DNA of 64,000 nucleotides from Paracidovorax konjaci (GCF_900112675.1 NZ_FOMQ01000004.1:124001-188000), one strand, 5' to 3'; shown: positions 44,801-54,974, counted from the stretch's first letter. Program-made: numbers and translations. The notes: generated by a model not told the origin, from the letters alone.

Positions 44801-45366
44801 TTGAAGAGCTGGCGGACAGCCGGGAGCCACAGATCATGGCGGGCATCGTGAGCGATTTCCGGGTGATCAACGGGCAGCGTGGGCGGCTGGCGCTCTTCAA
44901 GCTCGACGACAAGTCCGCCACCATCGAAGCATCGGCCGACGAAGGAGTCCTCAACAGCCATCGGGATCTGCTGAAAGACGACGAATTCGTCGTCCTTCTG
45001 GGCCGCCTGCAACTGGACCATTTCAGTGGGGGGCTGCGCCTGAAGGTCCAGCAGGGCTGGGATCTTGCGGGGGCCCGTGCCAAGTTCGGCCGTTATCTGC
45101 AGGTGGCGGTCGGGGATTGCGCGCCCGACGTGCAACGCCTGGTGCGGGAGTTTCCGCCCAAGCGTCAGGAGACCCCGGAAGGCGAAGTTCTCGTGCACGG
45201 CCTCAGGGTGCGCATGGGTGTTCGCTGCCGCTCGGAGGGGCTGGAGGCCGTGGCGGAACTGCAACTGGGCGAGGGAAGCCGTTTCTTTCCTTCGGACGCC
45301 GCTCTCGCAGCCTGGAGCACCGAGGCTGGCAGTGGCGGGGCCAATGTGGTCTACGACGCAGGATGA
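41821..45366 (+). CDS. dnaE: DNA polymerase III alpha subunit
   Basis: The 1181-residue replicative polymerase. The N-terminal PHP domain starts HLRLHTEFSVVDG; the polymerase core has GRGSGAGSLVAYAL and the catalytic acidic motif PDFDIDFC; further on are helix-hairpin-helix and OB domains. The start ATG 41821 matches the family N-terminus; the frame runs upstream through the opposite bamD strand without meaning. Length is normal for proteobacterial DnaE1. Confidence 0.96.
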   Translation: MFVHLRLHTEFSVVDGTTRIDDVAKAAARDGQPALAITDLHNLFGAIKFYKETRGKGVKPVLGAEISVEPESAGGPVSRILLLVQGGQGYLNLCELLARSWTRNVVKNVPLCTWDWLEELGGDLIALSGAHAGPVGQAFTRGDQASAAAVALRLAKLFPHRFYLELQRAGRPEDESQVVAAVQLAARLNLPVVATQPAQFLTADDYEAHEARVCIAEGEILANPRRIRRFTREQYFKSSAQMEALFADVPTAIANTLEIAKRCNITLVLGKPRLPDFPTPNGMPADEYFRYASFQGLEERLVHLYPKETDRERERPRYVERLEFELATILKMGFPGYFLIVGDFINWAKNNGCPVGPGRGSGAGSLVAYALKITDLDPLQYNLLFERFLNPERVSMPDFDIDFCQSNRDRVIDYVKEKYGKDAVSQIATFGTMAAKAAIRDVGRVMDMSYTFCDGISKLVPGKPGMTYTLQYPPTPKKEGDKNNYALELEPMLAERVEKEEDVRTIIEMAQKLEGMTRNIGMHAGGVLIAPGKLTDFCPLYQQPGSESAVSQYDKDDVEAIGLVKFDFLGLATLTILEIAREFIIQRHKGKENFNYETIPLDDSATYRLFSEGRTEAVFQFESRGMQGMLREARPSRLEDLIALNALYRPGPMDLIPSFVNRKHGKEEVEYPHPLVEKVLAETYGIMVYQEQVMQTAQVLGGYSLGGADLLRRAMGKKKAEEMAEHRKIFREGAAKNGIDERKADEVFDLMEKFAGYGFNKSHAAAYSLLAYHTGWLKVHYTAEFFCANMTVEMDDTDKLKVLYEDGLKEGLTFEPPDVNRGMYRFEPVTDKVIRYGLGAIKGTGQQAIEAIVAAREGRGVGPRGDTKGNFSSLFDFCVRVDRTRLNKRTLEALIKAGAFDYLDMNRASLVASIDRAFDFANATLANANQGGLFDMMGDDAHGSSTQEPDLVDMVPWGVKERLTQEKTAIGFYLSGHLFDEVEREVRRFVRTPIEELADSREPQIMAGIVSDFRVINGQRGRLALFKLDDKSATIEASADEGVLNSHRDLLKDDEFVVLLGRLQLDHFSGGLRLKVQQGWDLAGARAKFGRYLQVAVGDCAPDVQRLVREFPPKRQETPEGEVLVHGLRVRMGVRCRSEGLEAVAELQLGEGSRFFPSDAALAAWSTEAGSGGANVVYDAG

Positions 45367-45542
45367 GTGCGGAGACCTTGAATTTCCGTTTTCAGGATGC
45401 AGTTGCAGACTGAGTCTTGTCCCGACCGGCGCGGTCGTCCGCTCCGCATCTGCGAAGCGGTGTGGAATAGCCGGAAGTTGCGCCGGAATTCCCGCTTTTT
45501 CGCACTCGGGCAAACGCCTCGACACGCTCTAGAATGGTCTTC

Positions 45543-45902
45543 ATGGCAACAAAACCACCCTCTTTCACCCCAGCCCCGCCCACCGGGGCGCCGGCACGGG
45601 ACGATGGCGGTTCGGTCGTGCTCGAAAGGCGCACGCAAAAGACCCAGCCGCCGCAGATGTACCAGGTGGTGATGCTCAATGACGATTACACGCCCATGGA
45701 GTTTGTGATCGTCGTCCTGCAGGAGTTTTTCGGCAAGGACCGCGAAGCGGCCACGCAGATCATGCTCAAGATCCACCTGGACGGCAAAGGCGTTTGCGGA
45801 GTGTATTCACGCGATGTCGCCGCTACCAAGGTCGAACAGGTGCGCGACGCTGCGCACAAGGCGGGCCACCCGCTGCAATGCCTCAGCGAGCCCGTTGAAT
45901 AA
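45543..45902 (+). CDS. clpS: ClpAP adaptor ClpS
   Basis: A 119-residue adaptor for N-degron substrates. The core starts [18 protein letters not shown], with the Asp/Asn pocket residues that bind destabilising N-terminal residues, and ends [11 protein letters not shown]. The first 35 residues are a flexible tail. ATG 45543 is preferred; ATG 45534 is also in frame and neither has a strong ribosome binding site. clpA follows after 57 bases. Confidence 0.93.
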   Translation: MATKPPSFTPAPPTGAPARDDGGSVVLERRTQKTQPPQMYQVVMLNDDYTPMEFVIVVLQEFFGKDREAATQIMLKIHLDGKGVCGVYSRDVAATKVEQVRDAAHKAGHPLQCLSEPVE

Positions 45903-45959
45903 CAGGCTCCGGGACCCGATCTACCGTTATCCCCTTCCCGCAAGCACAAAGGAGTTCAC

Positions 45960-48308
45960 ATGATTGCCCAGGAACTGGAAGTCAGCTTGCACATGGCCTT
46001 CGTCGAGGCCCGCCAGCAGCGCCACGAGTTCATCACCGTGGAGCATCTGTTGCTTGCACTGCTTGATAACCCCAGCGCAGCCGAAGTGCTGCGCGCATGC
46101 TCGGCCAATATCGAGGACCTTCGCTCGTCGCTGGCCAATTTCATCAAGGACAACACCCCTCAGGTGGCCGGCACCGACGAGGTGGATACGCAGCCCACGC
46201 TGGGATTCCAGCGCGTGATCCAGCGCGCGATCATGCACGTACAGTCCACCGGCAACGGCAAGAAAGAGGTCACCGGCGCCAACGTGCTGGTCGCGATCTT
46301 CGGTGAGAAGGATTCCCACGCCGTCTATTACCTGCACCAGCAGGGTGTGACCCGCCTGGATGTGGTCAATTTCATCGCCCACGGCATCAAGAAGGGCGAG
46401 CCGCCGGAGCCTGCCAAGGCCGAGAATCCTGCCGAGGCCGAAGAAGGTAGCGGCGGAGAGCGCAGCGAGAAGGCCTCTCCACTGGAACAGTACACCCAGA
46501 ACCTCAACCAGGCGGCCAAGGAGGGCAAGATCGATCCGCTGATCGGGCGCCACTACGAGGTCGAGCGGACCATCCAGATACTGTGCCGCCGCCGCAAGAA
46601 CAATCCGCTGCTCGTGGGCGAAGCCGGTGTCGGCAAGACGGCGATCGCCGAGGGCCTGGCATGGCGGATCACGCAGAACGACGTGCCGGAGATCCTGGCC
46701 GAGGCCACCGTGTATTCGCTCGACATGGGCGCGCTGTTGGCTGGCACCAAGTACCGCGGCGATTTCGAGCAGCGGCTGAAAGGTGTGCTCAAGTCCCTCA
46801 AGGACAAGCCCAATGCGATCCTTTTCATCGATGAGATACACACCCTGATCGGAGCGGGTGCGGCATCGGGCGGCACGCTGGATGCATCCAATCTCTTGAA
46901 GCCTGCGCTGTCGAGCGGCCAGCTCAAGTGCATCGGAGCCACGACCTTCACCGAGTATCGCGGCATCTTCGAAAAGGATGCGGCCCTCTCCCGGCGTTTC
47001 CAGAAGGTGGATGTGGTCGAGCCGACCGTCGCGGAGACGGTGGATATTCTCAAGGGCCTCAAGAGCCGCTTCGAAGAGCACCACAGTGTGAAATATGCAG
47101 CGGCGGCCCTCCAGGCGGCAGCTGAGCTGTCTGCCAAGTACATCAACGACCGCCATCTGCCCGACAAGGCGATTGACGTCATCGACGAGGCAGGCGCGGC
47201 GCAGCGCATTCTGGTGGCCAGCAAGCGCAAGAAGACCATCGGCAAAGCCGAGATCGAGGAAATCGTCGCGAAGATTGCACGCATTCCGCCGGCCAATGTT
47301 TCCAACGACGACCGCAGCAAGCTGCAGACCATCGAGCGCGACCTCAAGAGCGTGGTGTTCGGGCAGGACAAGGCCCTGGAAGTGCTGGCTTCGGCCGTCA
47401 AGATGGCGCGCTCCGGCCTCGGCAAGGGCGACAAGCCGATCGGCTCGTTCCTGTTCAGCGGCCCCACGGGTGTCGGCAAGACCGAAGCCGCCAAGCAGCT
47501 TGCCTACATCTTGGGCATCGAGCTGATCCGCTTCGACATGTCGGAGTACATGGAGCGGCACGCTGTCAGCCGCCTGATCGGCGCGCCTCCTGGCTACGTC
47601 GGTTTTGACCAGGGCGGCTTGCTGACCGAAGCCGTCACGAAGAAGCCGCATGCCGTCCTGCTGCTCGATGAGATCGAGAAAGCGCATCCGGACATCTTCA
47701 ACGTGCTGCTCCAGGTCATGGACCACGGTACGCTGACCGACAACAACGGTCGCAAAGCCGACTTCCGCAACATCATCATCATCATGACGACGAATGCGGG
47801 TGCCGAGACGATGAACAAGGCCACCATCGGGTTCACCAATCCGCGGCAGGCTGGCGATGAGATGGGAGACATCAAGCGCCTGTTCACGCCTGAGTTCCGC
47901 AACCGCCTGGATGCGATCGTGAGCTTCAAGCCGCTCGATGAGCAGATCATCCTGCGCGTGGTGGACAAGTTCCTGCTGCAGCTCGAAACCCAGCTGGCCG
48001 AGAAGAAGGTCGAGGTGACCTTCACCGACGTGCTGCGCAAGCATCTGGCCAAGAAGGGTTTTGATCCGCTGATGGGAGCGCGTCCGATGCAACGTCTCAT
48101 CCAGGACACCATTCGGCGCGCGTTGGCCGATGAATTGCTGTTCGGCCGTTTGACCGACGGTGGGCGCCTGACGGTGGATATCGAGCTCAAGACCGACGAC
48201 AAGGGCGTAGAGACGCCCGAGGTCCTGCTCGACATCCAGCCACTGCCCAAGAGGGACCGCTCGACCAAGTCCGAGCCTGCCGAACCCGAGGAGGCTACGG
48301 CCGATTGA
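45960..48308 (+). CDS. clpA: ClpA ATPase subunit of ClpAP protease
   Basis: A 782-residue HSP100 unfoldase. N-domain repeats ([17 protein letters not shown]...), AAA-1 with [12 protein letters not shown] and [10 protein letters not shown]-like [12 protein letters not shown]-2 with [12 protein letters not shown] and [13 protein letters not shown]. There is no middle domain, which separates it from ClpB. AAGGAG precedes ATG 45960. A 721-residue frame on the other strand is a shadow. Confidence 0.96.
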   Translation: MIAQELEVSLHMAFVEARQQRHEFITVEHLLLALLDNPSAAEVLRACSANIEDLRSSLANFIKDNTPQVAGTDEVDTQPTLGFQRVIQRAIMHVQSTGNGKKEVTGANVLVAIFGEKDSHAVYYLHQQGVTRLDVVNFIAHGIKKGEPPEPAKAENPAEAEEGSGGERSEKASPLEQYTQNLNQAAKEGKIDPLIGRHYEVERTIQILCRRRKNNPLLVGEAGVGKTAIAEGLAWRITQNDVPEILAEATVYSLDMGALLAGTKYRGDFEQRLKGVLKSLKDKPNAILFIDEIHTLIGAGAASGGTLDASNLLKPALSSGQLKCIGATTFTEYRGIFEKDAALSRRFQKVDVVEPTVAETVDILKGLKSRFEEHHSVKYAAAALQAAAELSAKYINDRHLPDKAIDVIDEAGAAQRILVASKRKKTIGKAEIEEIVAKIARIPPANVSNDDRSKLQTIERDLKSVVFGQDKALEVLASAVKMARSGLGKGDKPIGSFLFSGPTGVGKTEAAKQLAYILGIELIRFDMSEYMERHAVSRLIGAPPGYVGFDQGGLLTEAVTKKPHAVLLLDEIEKAHPDIFNVLLQVMDHGTLTDNNGRKADFRNIIIIMTTNAGAETMNKATIGFTNPRQAGDEMGDIKRLFTPEFRNRLDAIVSFKPLDEQIILRVVDKFLLQLETQLAEKKVEVTFTDVLRKHLAKKGFDPLMGARPMQRLIQDTIRRALADELLFGRLTDGGRLTVDIELKTDDKGVETPEVLLDIQPLPKRDRSTKSEPAEPEEATAD

Positions 48309-48338
48309 CCTTGCGCTTTCGGGCGCGATTCAAAGCGG

Positions 48339-48374
48339 AAAGCCCGCAGCCTTTGAGGGCCGCAGGCTTTTTTC
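48339..48374 (+). terminator. Terminator of clpS-clpA
   Basis: An interrupted GC-rich stem (AAGCCCGCAGCC / GGGCCGCAGGCTT) with a short loop and six T, 30 bases after clpA. Confidence 0.8.
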
Positions 48375-48433
48375 ATGGCAAGGTTCAGCGCCCCATGCCA
48401 CGCACTGGCAGGAGCACGCAACTCACCCTCGGG

Positions 48434-49807
48434 TCAGGGGGCGAGCACCCGCTGCAACAGGTCGAGTGTGGGGTAGCCGTCAGCGACCTGTCCCACGCTC
48501 TGCTGGTAGCGGCGCAAGCCCATGCGCGTGGCGGGGCCCATGACGCCGTCTGCAGCGCCAACGACGAATCCCTTGGTATTCAGTGCGTCTTGTAGATCCT
48601 TCATCTGTGCGCGCGTCAGCGGTTGCAGATCGCGTGGCCAAGGGGCAGAGACACCTGGCCCGCCGCCGATCTGGCGCGCCAGCAGGCCCACGCCCAGAGC
48701 GTAGTTGGTGGAATTGTTGTACCTGAGAATGGCACGGAAATTGGGTCCTACGAGAAAGGCAGGACCCCGGGCGCCAGCCGGAACGAGAATCGACGCTGCA
48801 TCCAGTTCCGGCAACGGTTGGCCGTCGATGGACTGAACACCATCGGCCGCCCATTGGGTGGACGGGTGGCGTACGGCAAGTTCCGCCCGCTCATAGTCGA
48901 AACCCGATGGGAGGCGAACTTCGACTCCCCATGGCCGGTCGGCCCGCCAGCCCATCCGGGAGAGGAAGTTGGCTGTGGATGCGATGACATCGGGAATGCT
49001 GCCCCAAATGTCGCGGTGGCCGTCGCCATCGGCGTCCACTGCATACGACAGGAAGACCGACGGTAAGAACTGGGTATGGCCCATGGCTCCGGCCCAGGAG
49101 CCGACCATGCGGTCGGCGGCGATATCTCGCTGGTCAATGATGCGCAGTGCTGCCATCAGTTCGCTGCGAGCCCAATCGCTACGTCGGCCCTCGTATGCCA
49201 GTGTCGCGAGCGAATCCACGGTCCGGAAGCTGCCGAAATGCGCGCCGTAGTTGCTCTCCATGCCCCAGATGGCAGTGATGATTTCTGCCGGCACACCATA
49301 GCGGGACGCGGCGGAGTCCAGCGTCGACCGATGCTCGGCAAGCTTGGCGCGCCCCTGCTGAATGCGTGCAGCCGATACGGCCGTGTCAAGGTACGCCCAG
49401 GGCGGGCGCGTGAATTCTGGCTGAGACCTGTCCAATTCGATGACTTGCGGCAGCAGTTGTGCGCCGTCCAGCGCCGATGCGACTGTCGAGGGACTGATGC
49501 CGGCCTGCAGCGCCTCCTGGCGGAATGTCTCGATCCAGCGGGCGAAGCCGGCCCGCTCCTGATCGACCGGCGCAGAGGGTGTGGTGGTCGTGGGCGAGGT
49601 CGGAACAAGGGGCTCTGCAGGTCCTTGGATGGCGCCTGCCGGTTGCACCTTGGCAAGCGCCTGCGCCGGAGGTTCAGGTCGGGGGGCGGAAGCGCACCCT
49701 GCCAAGGTCGCGCAGAAGACGGCCGTGCAGCAGGCGAAGCGCCAGTGCTGGAGCAGCAGGGTGGACGGGCGAAGGGGGACCGCAGGCAGAGCGTTGTTTC
49801 GAGGCAT
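48434..49807 (-). CDS. MltB-type lytic murein transglycosylase lipoprotein
   Basis: A 457-residue lipoprotein (lipobox LAGC38) with a proline-rich linker, an SLT-2 catalytic domain whose glutamate lies in IWGMESNYGAHFG, and a C-terminal peptidoglycan-binding domain (LQDALNTKGFVVGAADGVMG). It cleaves the glycan strand with formation of 1,6-anhydro ends. The C-terminal binding domain places it with MltB-like proteins of the longer kind. Confidence 0.92.
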   Translation of the reverse strand: MPRNNALPAVPLRPSTLLLQHWRFACCTAVFCATLAGCASAPRPEPPAQALAKVQPAGAIQGPAEPLVPTSPTTTTPSAPVDQERAGFARWIETFRQEALQAGISPSTVASALDGAQLLPQVIELDRSQPEFTRPPWAYLDTAVSAARIQQGRAKLAEHRSTLDSAASRYGVPAEIITAIWGMESNYGAHFGSFRTVDSLATLAYEGRRSDWARSELMAALRIIDQRDIAADRMVGSWAGAMGHTQFLPSVFLSYAVDADGDGHRDIWGSIPDVIASTANFLSRMGWRADRPWGVEVRLPSGFDYERAELAVRHPSTQWAADGVQSIDGQPLPELDAASILVPAGARGPAFLVGPNFRAILRYNNSTNYALGVGLLARQIGGGPGVSAPWPRDLQPLTRAQMKDLQDALNTKGFVVGAADGVMGPATRMGLRRYQQSVGQVADGYPTLDLLQRVLAP

Positions 49808-49886
49808 CCGGCATTGTCACTTCTTGCGGCCGGACCGGCATACTCCCGTGCTGGAGTTTTACCGGCTGCTACCCATCTTGGATCCC

Positions 49887-51323
49887 ATGCACACGTTTTT
49901 CTGGCACGACTACGAGACTTTCGGCGCAGATACCCGGCGCGACAGGCCGGCCCAGTTCGCAGGCATACGCACCGATGCCGATCTGAACGAAATCGGCGAT
50001 CCCGTGATGATCTATTGCCGTCCCATGCCGGACTACCTGCCAGATCCCGAGTCGTGCCTGCTTACGGGCATCACGCCGCAAGTCTGTCTGGAGCGGGGCC
50101 TGCCTGAGCATGAATTCGCGGCACGCATCGAGGCGGAACTGGCCCGGCCCGGCACCATCGGTGTGGGCTACAACACAATCCGCTTCGATGATGAAATCAC
50201 CAGGTTCATGTTCTGGCGAAACCTCATAGACCCCTATGCCCGGGAATGGCAGAACGACTGTGGACGCTGGGACCTGCTGGATGTCGTCCGTCTGACCTAT
50301 GCCTTGAGGCCGGAGGGGATCACATGGCCCCGCAAGGACGATGGTTCTCCCAGCTTGAAGCTCGAACACCTGTCTCGGGCCAACGGGCTGGCGCATGAGG
50401 CCGCGCACGATGCGCTGTCGGATGTTCGGGCCACGATCGCATTGGCTCGGCTGATCCGTGAAAAGCAGCCCCGGCTGTTCGAGTTCGCGCTGGGGCTGCG
50501 CAAGAAGGACCGTGTTGCCGCAGAACTGCGGCTGCCTGCAACGCCGGATACCGCACGTCCTTTCCTGCACGTGTCGGGCATGTTTTCTGCGGAGCGCGGT
50601 TGTCTGGGCATCTTGTGGCCCCTGGCCAGCCATCCGTCCAACAAGAACGAACTGATCGCCTGGGACCTGGCCCATGACCCCGCAGAGCTGGCTCGCCTGA
50701 ATGCTGGCGAAATCCGCCAGCGCCTCTTCACACGGACCGCCGATCTGCCGGAGGGTGTCGCCCGGCTGCCGATCAAGAACGTGCATCTGAACAAATCCCC
50801 CATGGTGGTGGGGAACGTCAACACGCTGACGCCCGCTGTGGCCCAGCGCTGGGGCATCGATGTGGAGAGGGCGGCCGTCCATGCGGAGGCCGCGCGCGCG
50901 CTGCCCGACATGAGTGCCATCTGGGCCGAGGTCTTTGCGAGGGCGAATGAGGACTCCGTCGATGTCGACCAGGACCTGTACGGGGCGTTTGTCGGAAACG
51001 AGGACCGGCGGCGTCTGCAACGCCTGCGCGCCATGTCTGCGCAGGAGTTGGCTCTGGCCCGGCCGGGTTTTGACGATGAGCGGCTCGAAGAACTGGTATG
51101 GCGATACCGTGCACGAAGCTTTCCTGAAACCCTGACTGAAGCGGACCGGGAGCGATGGGAAACGCTGCGTGTCCAGCGGCTGGTCGAAGGCGAGGGCGGC
51201 GGACTCACGTTCGACACTCTCTTCGCCCGGCTGGACCAGCTCGGCGCGACGGCCGACGAGCGTGGCGAGGCCATCCTGGGGGCCCTGTACGACTATGCAG
51301 AAAGCATTGCCCCTGCTTTCTGA
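49887..51323 (+). CDS. sbcB: Exonuclease I (SbcB)
   Basis: A 478-residue 3'-5' single-strand DNA exonuclease of the DEDD family. The first motif is HDYETFG (D8, E10), then NTIRFDDEI, and HDALSDVRAT supplies the last catalytic Asp. SH3-like and C-terminal extensions follow. It trims DNA in mismatch repair and recombination. ATG 49887 begins exactly at the family N-terminus. Confidence 0.94.
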   Translation: MHTFFWHDYETFGADTRRDRPAQFAGIRTDADLNEIGDPVMIYCRPMPDYLPDPESCLLTGITPQVCLERGLPEHEFAARIEAELARPGTIGVGYNTIRFDDEITRFMFWRNLIDPYAREWQNDCGRWDLLDVVRLTYALRPEGITWPRKDDGSPSLKLEHLSRANGLAHEAAHDALSDVRATIALARLIREKQPRLFEFALGLRKKDRVAAELRLPATPDTARPFLHVSGMFSAERGCLGILWPLASHPSNKNELIAWDLAHDPAELARLNAGEIRQRLFTRTADLPEGVARLPIKNVHLNKSPMVVGNVNTLTPAVAQRWGIDVERAAVHAEAARALPDMSAIWAEVFARANEDSVDVDQDLYGAFVGNEDRRRLQRLRAMSAQELALARPGFDDERLEELVWRYRARSFPETLTEADRERWETLRVQRLVEGEGGGLTFDTLFARLDQLGATADERGEAILGALYDYAESIAPAF

Positions 51324-51387
51324 TGCCGGGCCTTCGGCTTCGTTGGCGCATCCGGTCGGCGGCTCTGCGGATGCAGTCGCCCAGGAA

Positions 51388-52221
51388 ATGGATACGCCTG
51401 CCATGCAGGCCCTTCTGGCCGTTCTTCGACGCTGCCCGAAGCTGTTCGTATTGACGGGAGCAGGATGCAGCACGGCTTCCGGCATTCCTGACTACCGTGG
51501 AGAGGACGGAGCCTGGAAGCGTCCGCCGCCCGTGACCTACCAGGCATTCATGGGCAACGAGGACGTGCGCAGGCGTTACTGGGCCCGGAGCATGATCGGC
51601 TGGCGCGTGATGGGCCAGGCGGCGCCCGGGCCTGCGCACCACGCCCTGTCTGCGCTCGAGTCGCTGGGCCGGGTGGAGTTGCTGCTCACCCAGAATGTGG
51701 ACGGGCTGCACGGTGCGGCAGGTCAGACGCGTGTCATCGATCTGCATGGCCGCATCGATACGGTGCGCTGCATGGCGTGCGAAGAGCGCATGCCACGTGC
51801 AGACCTTCAAGACTGGCTGGTCGGCCACAATCCCGGCTGGGCCTCTCTGGAGGCAGCAACCGCTCCCGACGGAGATGCCGATCTGGAAGGGCATGCATTC
51901 TCTGCTTTCCAGGTGCCCGCGTGTCCCTGTTGCGGTGGCGGACCGCTCAAGCCGGATGTGGTTTTCTTTGGCGAAAGTGTTCCTCGCGCGCGCGTTGCCG
52001 CCGCGCATGAGGCTCTTGGAGCGTCGGACGGAATGCTTGTGGTCGGGTCATCGTTGATGGTCTATTCCGGGTTCCGCTTCGTGCAGGCCGCGGCGAATGC
52101 CGGCTTGCCGGTCGTCGCCATCAATCGCGGCGTGACCCGGGCCGATCCATTGCTGCATGCCAAGCTCCAGGACGATGTGGGGAAAGCATTGGCCGCCATC
52201 GTTCAGGCGTTGACTGCATAG
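51388..52221 (+). CDS. NAD-dependent protein deacylase (sirtuin)
   Basis: A sirtuin with the NAD motif TGAGCSTASGIPDYRG, TQNVDGLH (catalytic His in HGR that follows), a four-cysteine zinc site (CMAC and CPCC) and GSSLMVYSG. It removes acyl groups from lysines using NAD+. ATG 51388 gives 277 residues, normal for class II sirtuins; an in-frame ATG at 51295 overlaps sbcB and is less likely. Confidence 0.88.
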   Translation: MDTPAMQALLAVLRRCPKLFVLTGAGCSTASGIPDYRGEDGAWKRPPPVTYQAFMGNEDVRRRYWARSMIGWRVMGQAAPGPAHHALSALESLGRVELLLTQNVDGLHGAAGQTRVIDLHGRIDTVRCMACEERMPRADLQDWLVGHNPGWASLEAATAPDGDADLEGHAFSAFQVPACPCCGGGPLKPDVVFFGESVPRARVAAAHEALGASDGMLVVGSSLMVYSGFRFVQAAANAGLPVVAINRGVTRADPLLHAKLQDDVGKALAAIVQALTA

Positions 52222-52371
52222 ACGCTTCGAGGAGGGCGGGCGCCCGCATGACCCACTAGAGCGCGGTGGTTTTGTGCGAAGCCCCAGACCGGTGGTGCTA
52301 AGGTGCCCGGACAAGCCCGGGGCTGCGCCGAAGAGCGCGAACGACAGCCAACCGCGGGCGAGGAGACAAAG

Positions 52372-54519
52372 ATGCAGACTGCCCCTCCGACCGGAACAGA
52401 GCCGCCCTATGCGCCTTTTCCACCGGGCCCATCGGCTGGCGTGATCGCCGACGCGCATGAGCGCTCACGGTCCTTCGGCCTGCGCCAGCATGAAGCCGCC
52501 GACCTGCAGCCCCTAGCCGCCGACGCATTGGCATGGGCCGTGGCGCGCAATGAGGTGCTTTGTGCCCATGCGTTGCCCGTCATGGAAACGCTGTCGGCAC
52601 AGATCGCCGGAACGCAGAGCATGGTGCTGCTGACGGATGCGCAGGGCGTGGTGCTGCACACATTGGGCGACGAAGAGTTTCTGGGCCGCGCACAGCGCAT
52701 CGCCCTGCGGCCCGGAGGTTCCTGGTCCGAGCGCAGCAAGGGCACCAACGCGATCGGAACGGCGCTGACCCTGGGCAACGCGGTGCAGGTCAACGGCGAT
52801 GAACATTTCCTCCGGGCAAACCACTTCCTGACATGCTCATGCGCCCCCATTTGCGACCCCCTGGGTCAGGTGATTGGCGCGCTCGACGTGAGCGGAGACC
52901 AGCATCAGCAAAGTGCGCACACGCTGGCACTGGTGCGCATGTCTGCCCGCATGGTCGAGAACCACCTGTTCGGCAAGGTCTATGAGGACGCCGTCCGCTT
53001 GCGCTTCCATGCGCGCAGCGAATTTCTCGGCACGTTGATGGAGGGGCTTGCGGCGTTCACGCCGGAAGGGCGCTTCCTCGCTGCCAACCGAAGCGGGCAA
53101 TTCCAGCTCGGTCTGTCTTCCAACGCATTGCAGGCGCAGACTTTTCCGTCGCTGTTCGGTATGCCCATGAGTGCCCTGCTGGCGCAGTCGCGCAGCGCGC
53201 CGCTTCAGCCTTTGCGGCTGGGCTTGCCGGGGGGCGTGGTCGTCAATGCCGTGGCGGAATTCCGGCCCCGGCGCGCAGCGGTGGCGGGCTGGATGCCGGA
53301 TGCGCCGGAGGAGGTGGTTGGCGCCGGGAAAGCACTTCCCGGCGCCGAAATGGCTTCCGGGCCCGCTCTCCGGAAACGGTCGCAGGCGGCAGGTGCCAGG
53401 TCGAAGCTGTCCAGCCTGCGGTACCTGGATACCGGCGACGTGCAGTTGGCGCAAGTCATCGACCGCGTGTCGAAGCTATTGGGCAGCGATGTTCCTACGC
53501 TGGTACTCGGAGAAACCGGGACCGGCAAGGAGTTGCTGGCCAGGGCGATTCACCAGGACGGTCCTCGGGCCGCAGGGCCATTCGTGGCCGTCAACTGCGC
53601 CTCGATTCCCGAGACGCTGATCGAGGCGGAACTGTTTGGCTACGAGGAGGGGGCTTTCACGGGAGCCCGGCGCAAGGGCAGCGTGGGCAAGATCGCACAG
53701 GCCCATGGCGGCACGCTGTTCCTCGACGAAATCGGCGACATGCCTGTGTCCATGCAGGCCCGTCTGCTGCGGGTGTTGCAGGAGCGGACGGTTGCCCCGC
53801 TGGGCTCTGCGCGGCAGGTACCCGTGGACGTGCATGTGGTGTGTGCAACGCATCGCAACCTGCGCGACATGATGGCGCGGGGCTGTTTTCGTGATGATCT
53901 CTATTACCGCCTCAACGGCCTGGTCGTGCGGCTCCCGGCATTGCGCGAGCGCACGGACCTGGCGGTGATCGTGACGCGTCTGCTGCAGGCGCTGCACAGC
54001 AGTCCCGAGGGGCGTCGCGGAGTGCAGGAGTCGGAGGAGGAAGCCCCAAGGCAGGAGCGGGACAGGATGCCCTCACGGATATCGGCGCGCGCGATGGAGG
54101 TTTTCGTGGCGCATCGGTGGCCAGGCAATCTGCGGCAGTTGTCCAACGTGCTGCGCACTGCGGCGCTGATGGCCCGGGGTACGGAGGAGATCGGTGTCGA
54201 GCACCTTCCCGATGACCTGTTCGATGACGACAGGCCTCCTCCGCATGCGGACATTCCTGCCTCGGGATCGGCGCCTGCGCTCCATCCGCTGCCGGTGCGG
54301 TCGACTCTGCGGAGCATGAAGCCTGCTGTGTCCTCCCTGTCCGATGCCAGCGCGATCCCTGTCCGGTCTTGGGGAGAGGTGGAAGAAGCCGCATTGCGCC
54401 ATGCGATGGCAGTCCACCACGGCAACGTGTCCGCTGCAGCGCGTGCATTGGGGGTGTCGCGCAACACGGTCTATCGGCGGCTTAAGGGCCTTGAGCAGGG
54501 TTCTGCGAGGGGGCGGTGA
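52372..54519 (+). CDS. acoR: AcoR-type sigma-54-dependent activator
   Basis: A 715-residue enhancer-binding protein: N-terminal GAF-like sensor (to about 330), AAA+ domain with GETGTGKE, the sigma-54 contact loop GAFTGAR and FLDEIGDMP, and a C-terminal Fis-type helix-turn-helix (NVSAAARALGVSRNTVYRRL). AcoR proteins respond to acetoin or acetaldehyde. Its likely target is the convergent DUF779-adh-ald group, where the ald gene has a -24/-12 promoter. gaggag precedes ATG 52372. Confidence 0.88.
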   Translation: MQTAPPTGTEPPYAPFPPGPSAGVIADAHERSRSFGLRQHEAADLQPLAADALAWAVARNEVLCAHALPVMETLSAQIAGTQSMVLLTDAQGVVLHTLGDEEFLGRAQRIALRPGGSWSERSKGTNAIGTALTLGNAVQVNGDEHFLRANHFLTCSCAPICDPLGQVIGALDVSGDQHQQSAHTLALVRMSARMVENHLFGKVYEDAVRLRFHARSEFLGTLMEGLAAFTPEGRFLAANRSGQFQLGLSSNALQAQTFPSLFGMPMSALLAQSRSAPLQPLRLGLPGGVVVNAVAEFRPRRAAVAGWMPDAPEEVVGAGKALPGAEMASGPALRKRSQAAGARSKLSSLRYLDTGDVQLAQVIDRVSKLLGSDVPTLVLGETGTGKELLARAIHQDGPRAAGPFVAVNCASIPETLIEAELFGYEEGAFTGARRKGSVGKIAQAHGGTLFLDEIGDMPVSMQARLLRVLQERTVAPLGSARQVPVDVHVVCATHRNLRDMMARGCFRDDLYYRLNGLVVRLPALRERTDLAVIVTRLLQALHSSPEGRRGVQESEEEAPRQERDRMPSRISARAMEVFVAHRWPGNLRQLSNVLRTAALMARGTEEIGVEHLPDDLFDDDRPPPHADIPASGSAPALHPLPVRSTLRSMKPAVSSLSDASAIPVRSWGEVEEAALRHAMAVHHGNVSAAARALGVSRNTVYRRLKGLEQGSARGR

Positions 54520-54554
54520 ACACCGCCGGCGACTGATCCGGTGGATGGGCCTCG

Positions 54555-54974
54555 TCAACCCGCGCCCCGCGGAGGGACCCCCAGGGCTTCCACGGCAGCC
54601 CACTCCGACTCGCTGTAAAGCCGGGAGCGGGTAAGGAAGCGCAGACCGGTAGGCCGTTCGAGAGAGAACATGCCTCCGTTGCCTGGCACGGCGTCGATGA
54701 TCAGGTGCGTATGTTCCCAGTAAGCGAACTGGGATTGGCTCATGTAGAACGGTTCGCCCGCGATCTCACCCAACAGCACGTCCGATTCGCCCAGCATGAA
54801 CTCTCCCCGGGCAAAGCACATCGGCGCACTGCCGTCGCAGCAGCCCCCGGACTGGTGGAACATGAGCGGTCCGTGCCGGGCATGCAGCTGTTCGACGAGT
54901 GCGACGGCGGCGGGTGTGGCGGAAACGCGGCTGACGGCAGGCAGGCCGGTGGATGAAGTCATCGGTTTCTCCAT
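54555..54974 (-). CDS. DUF779 protein
   Basis: A 139-residue protein of the DUF779 family, recognised by HQSGGCCDGSAPMCFARGEF and the segment WEHTHLIIDAVPGNGGMFSLE. The cysteine and histidine content suggests metal binding. The family is found next to aldehyde dehydrogenases of the acetaldehyde type, as here, and may mature or regulate them; the function is not established. ATG 54974 or ATG 54962 could be the start. It ends close to the acoR stop. Confidence 0.85.
   Translation of the reverse strand: MEKPMTSSTGLPAVSRVSATPAAVALVEQLHARHGPLMFHQSGGCCDGSAPMCFARGEFMLGESDVLLGEIAGEPFYMSQSQFAYWEHTHLIIDAVPGNGGMFSLERPTGLRFLTRSRLYSESEWAAVEALGVPPRGAG

Noticed and set aside
45927-48092. 721-codon open frame opposite clpA
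   Set aside because: Same GC-bias effect; no ribosome binding site or domain, and clpA is certain.
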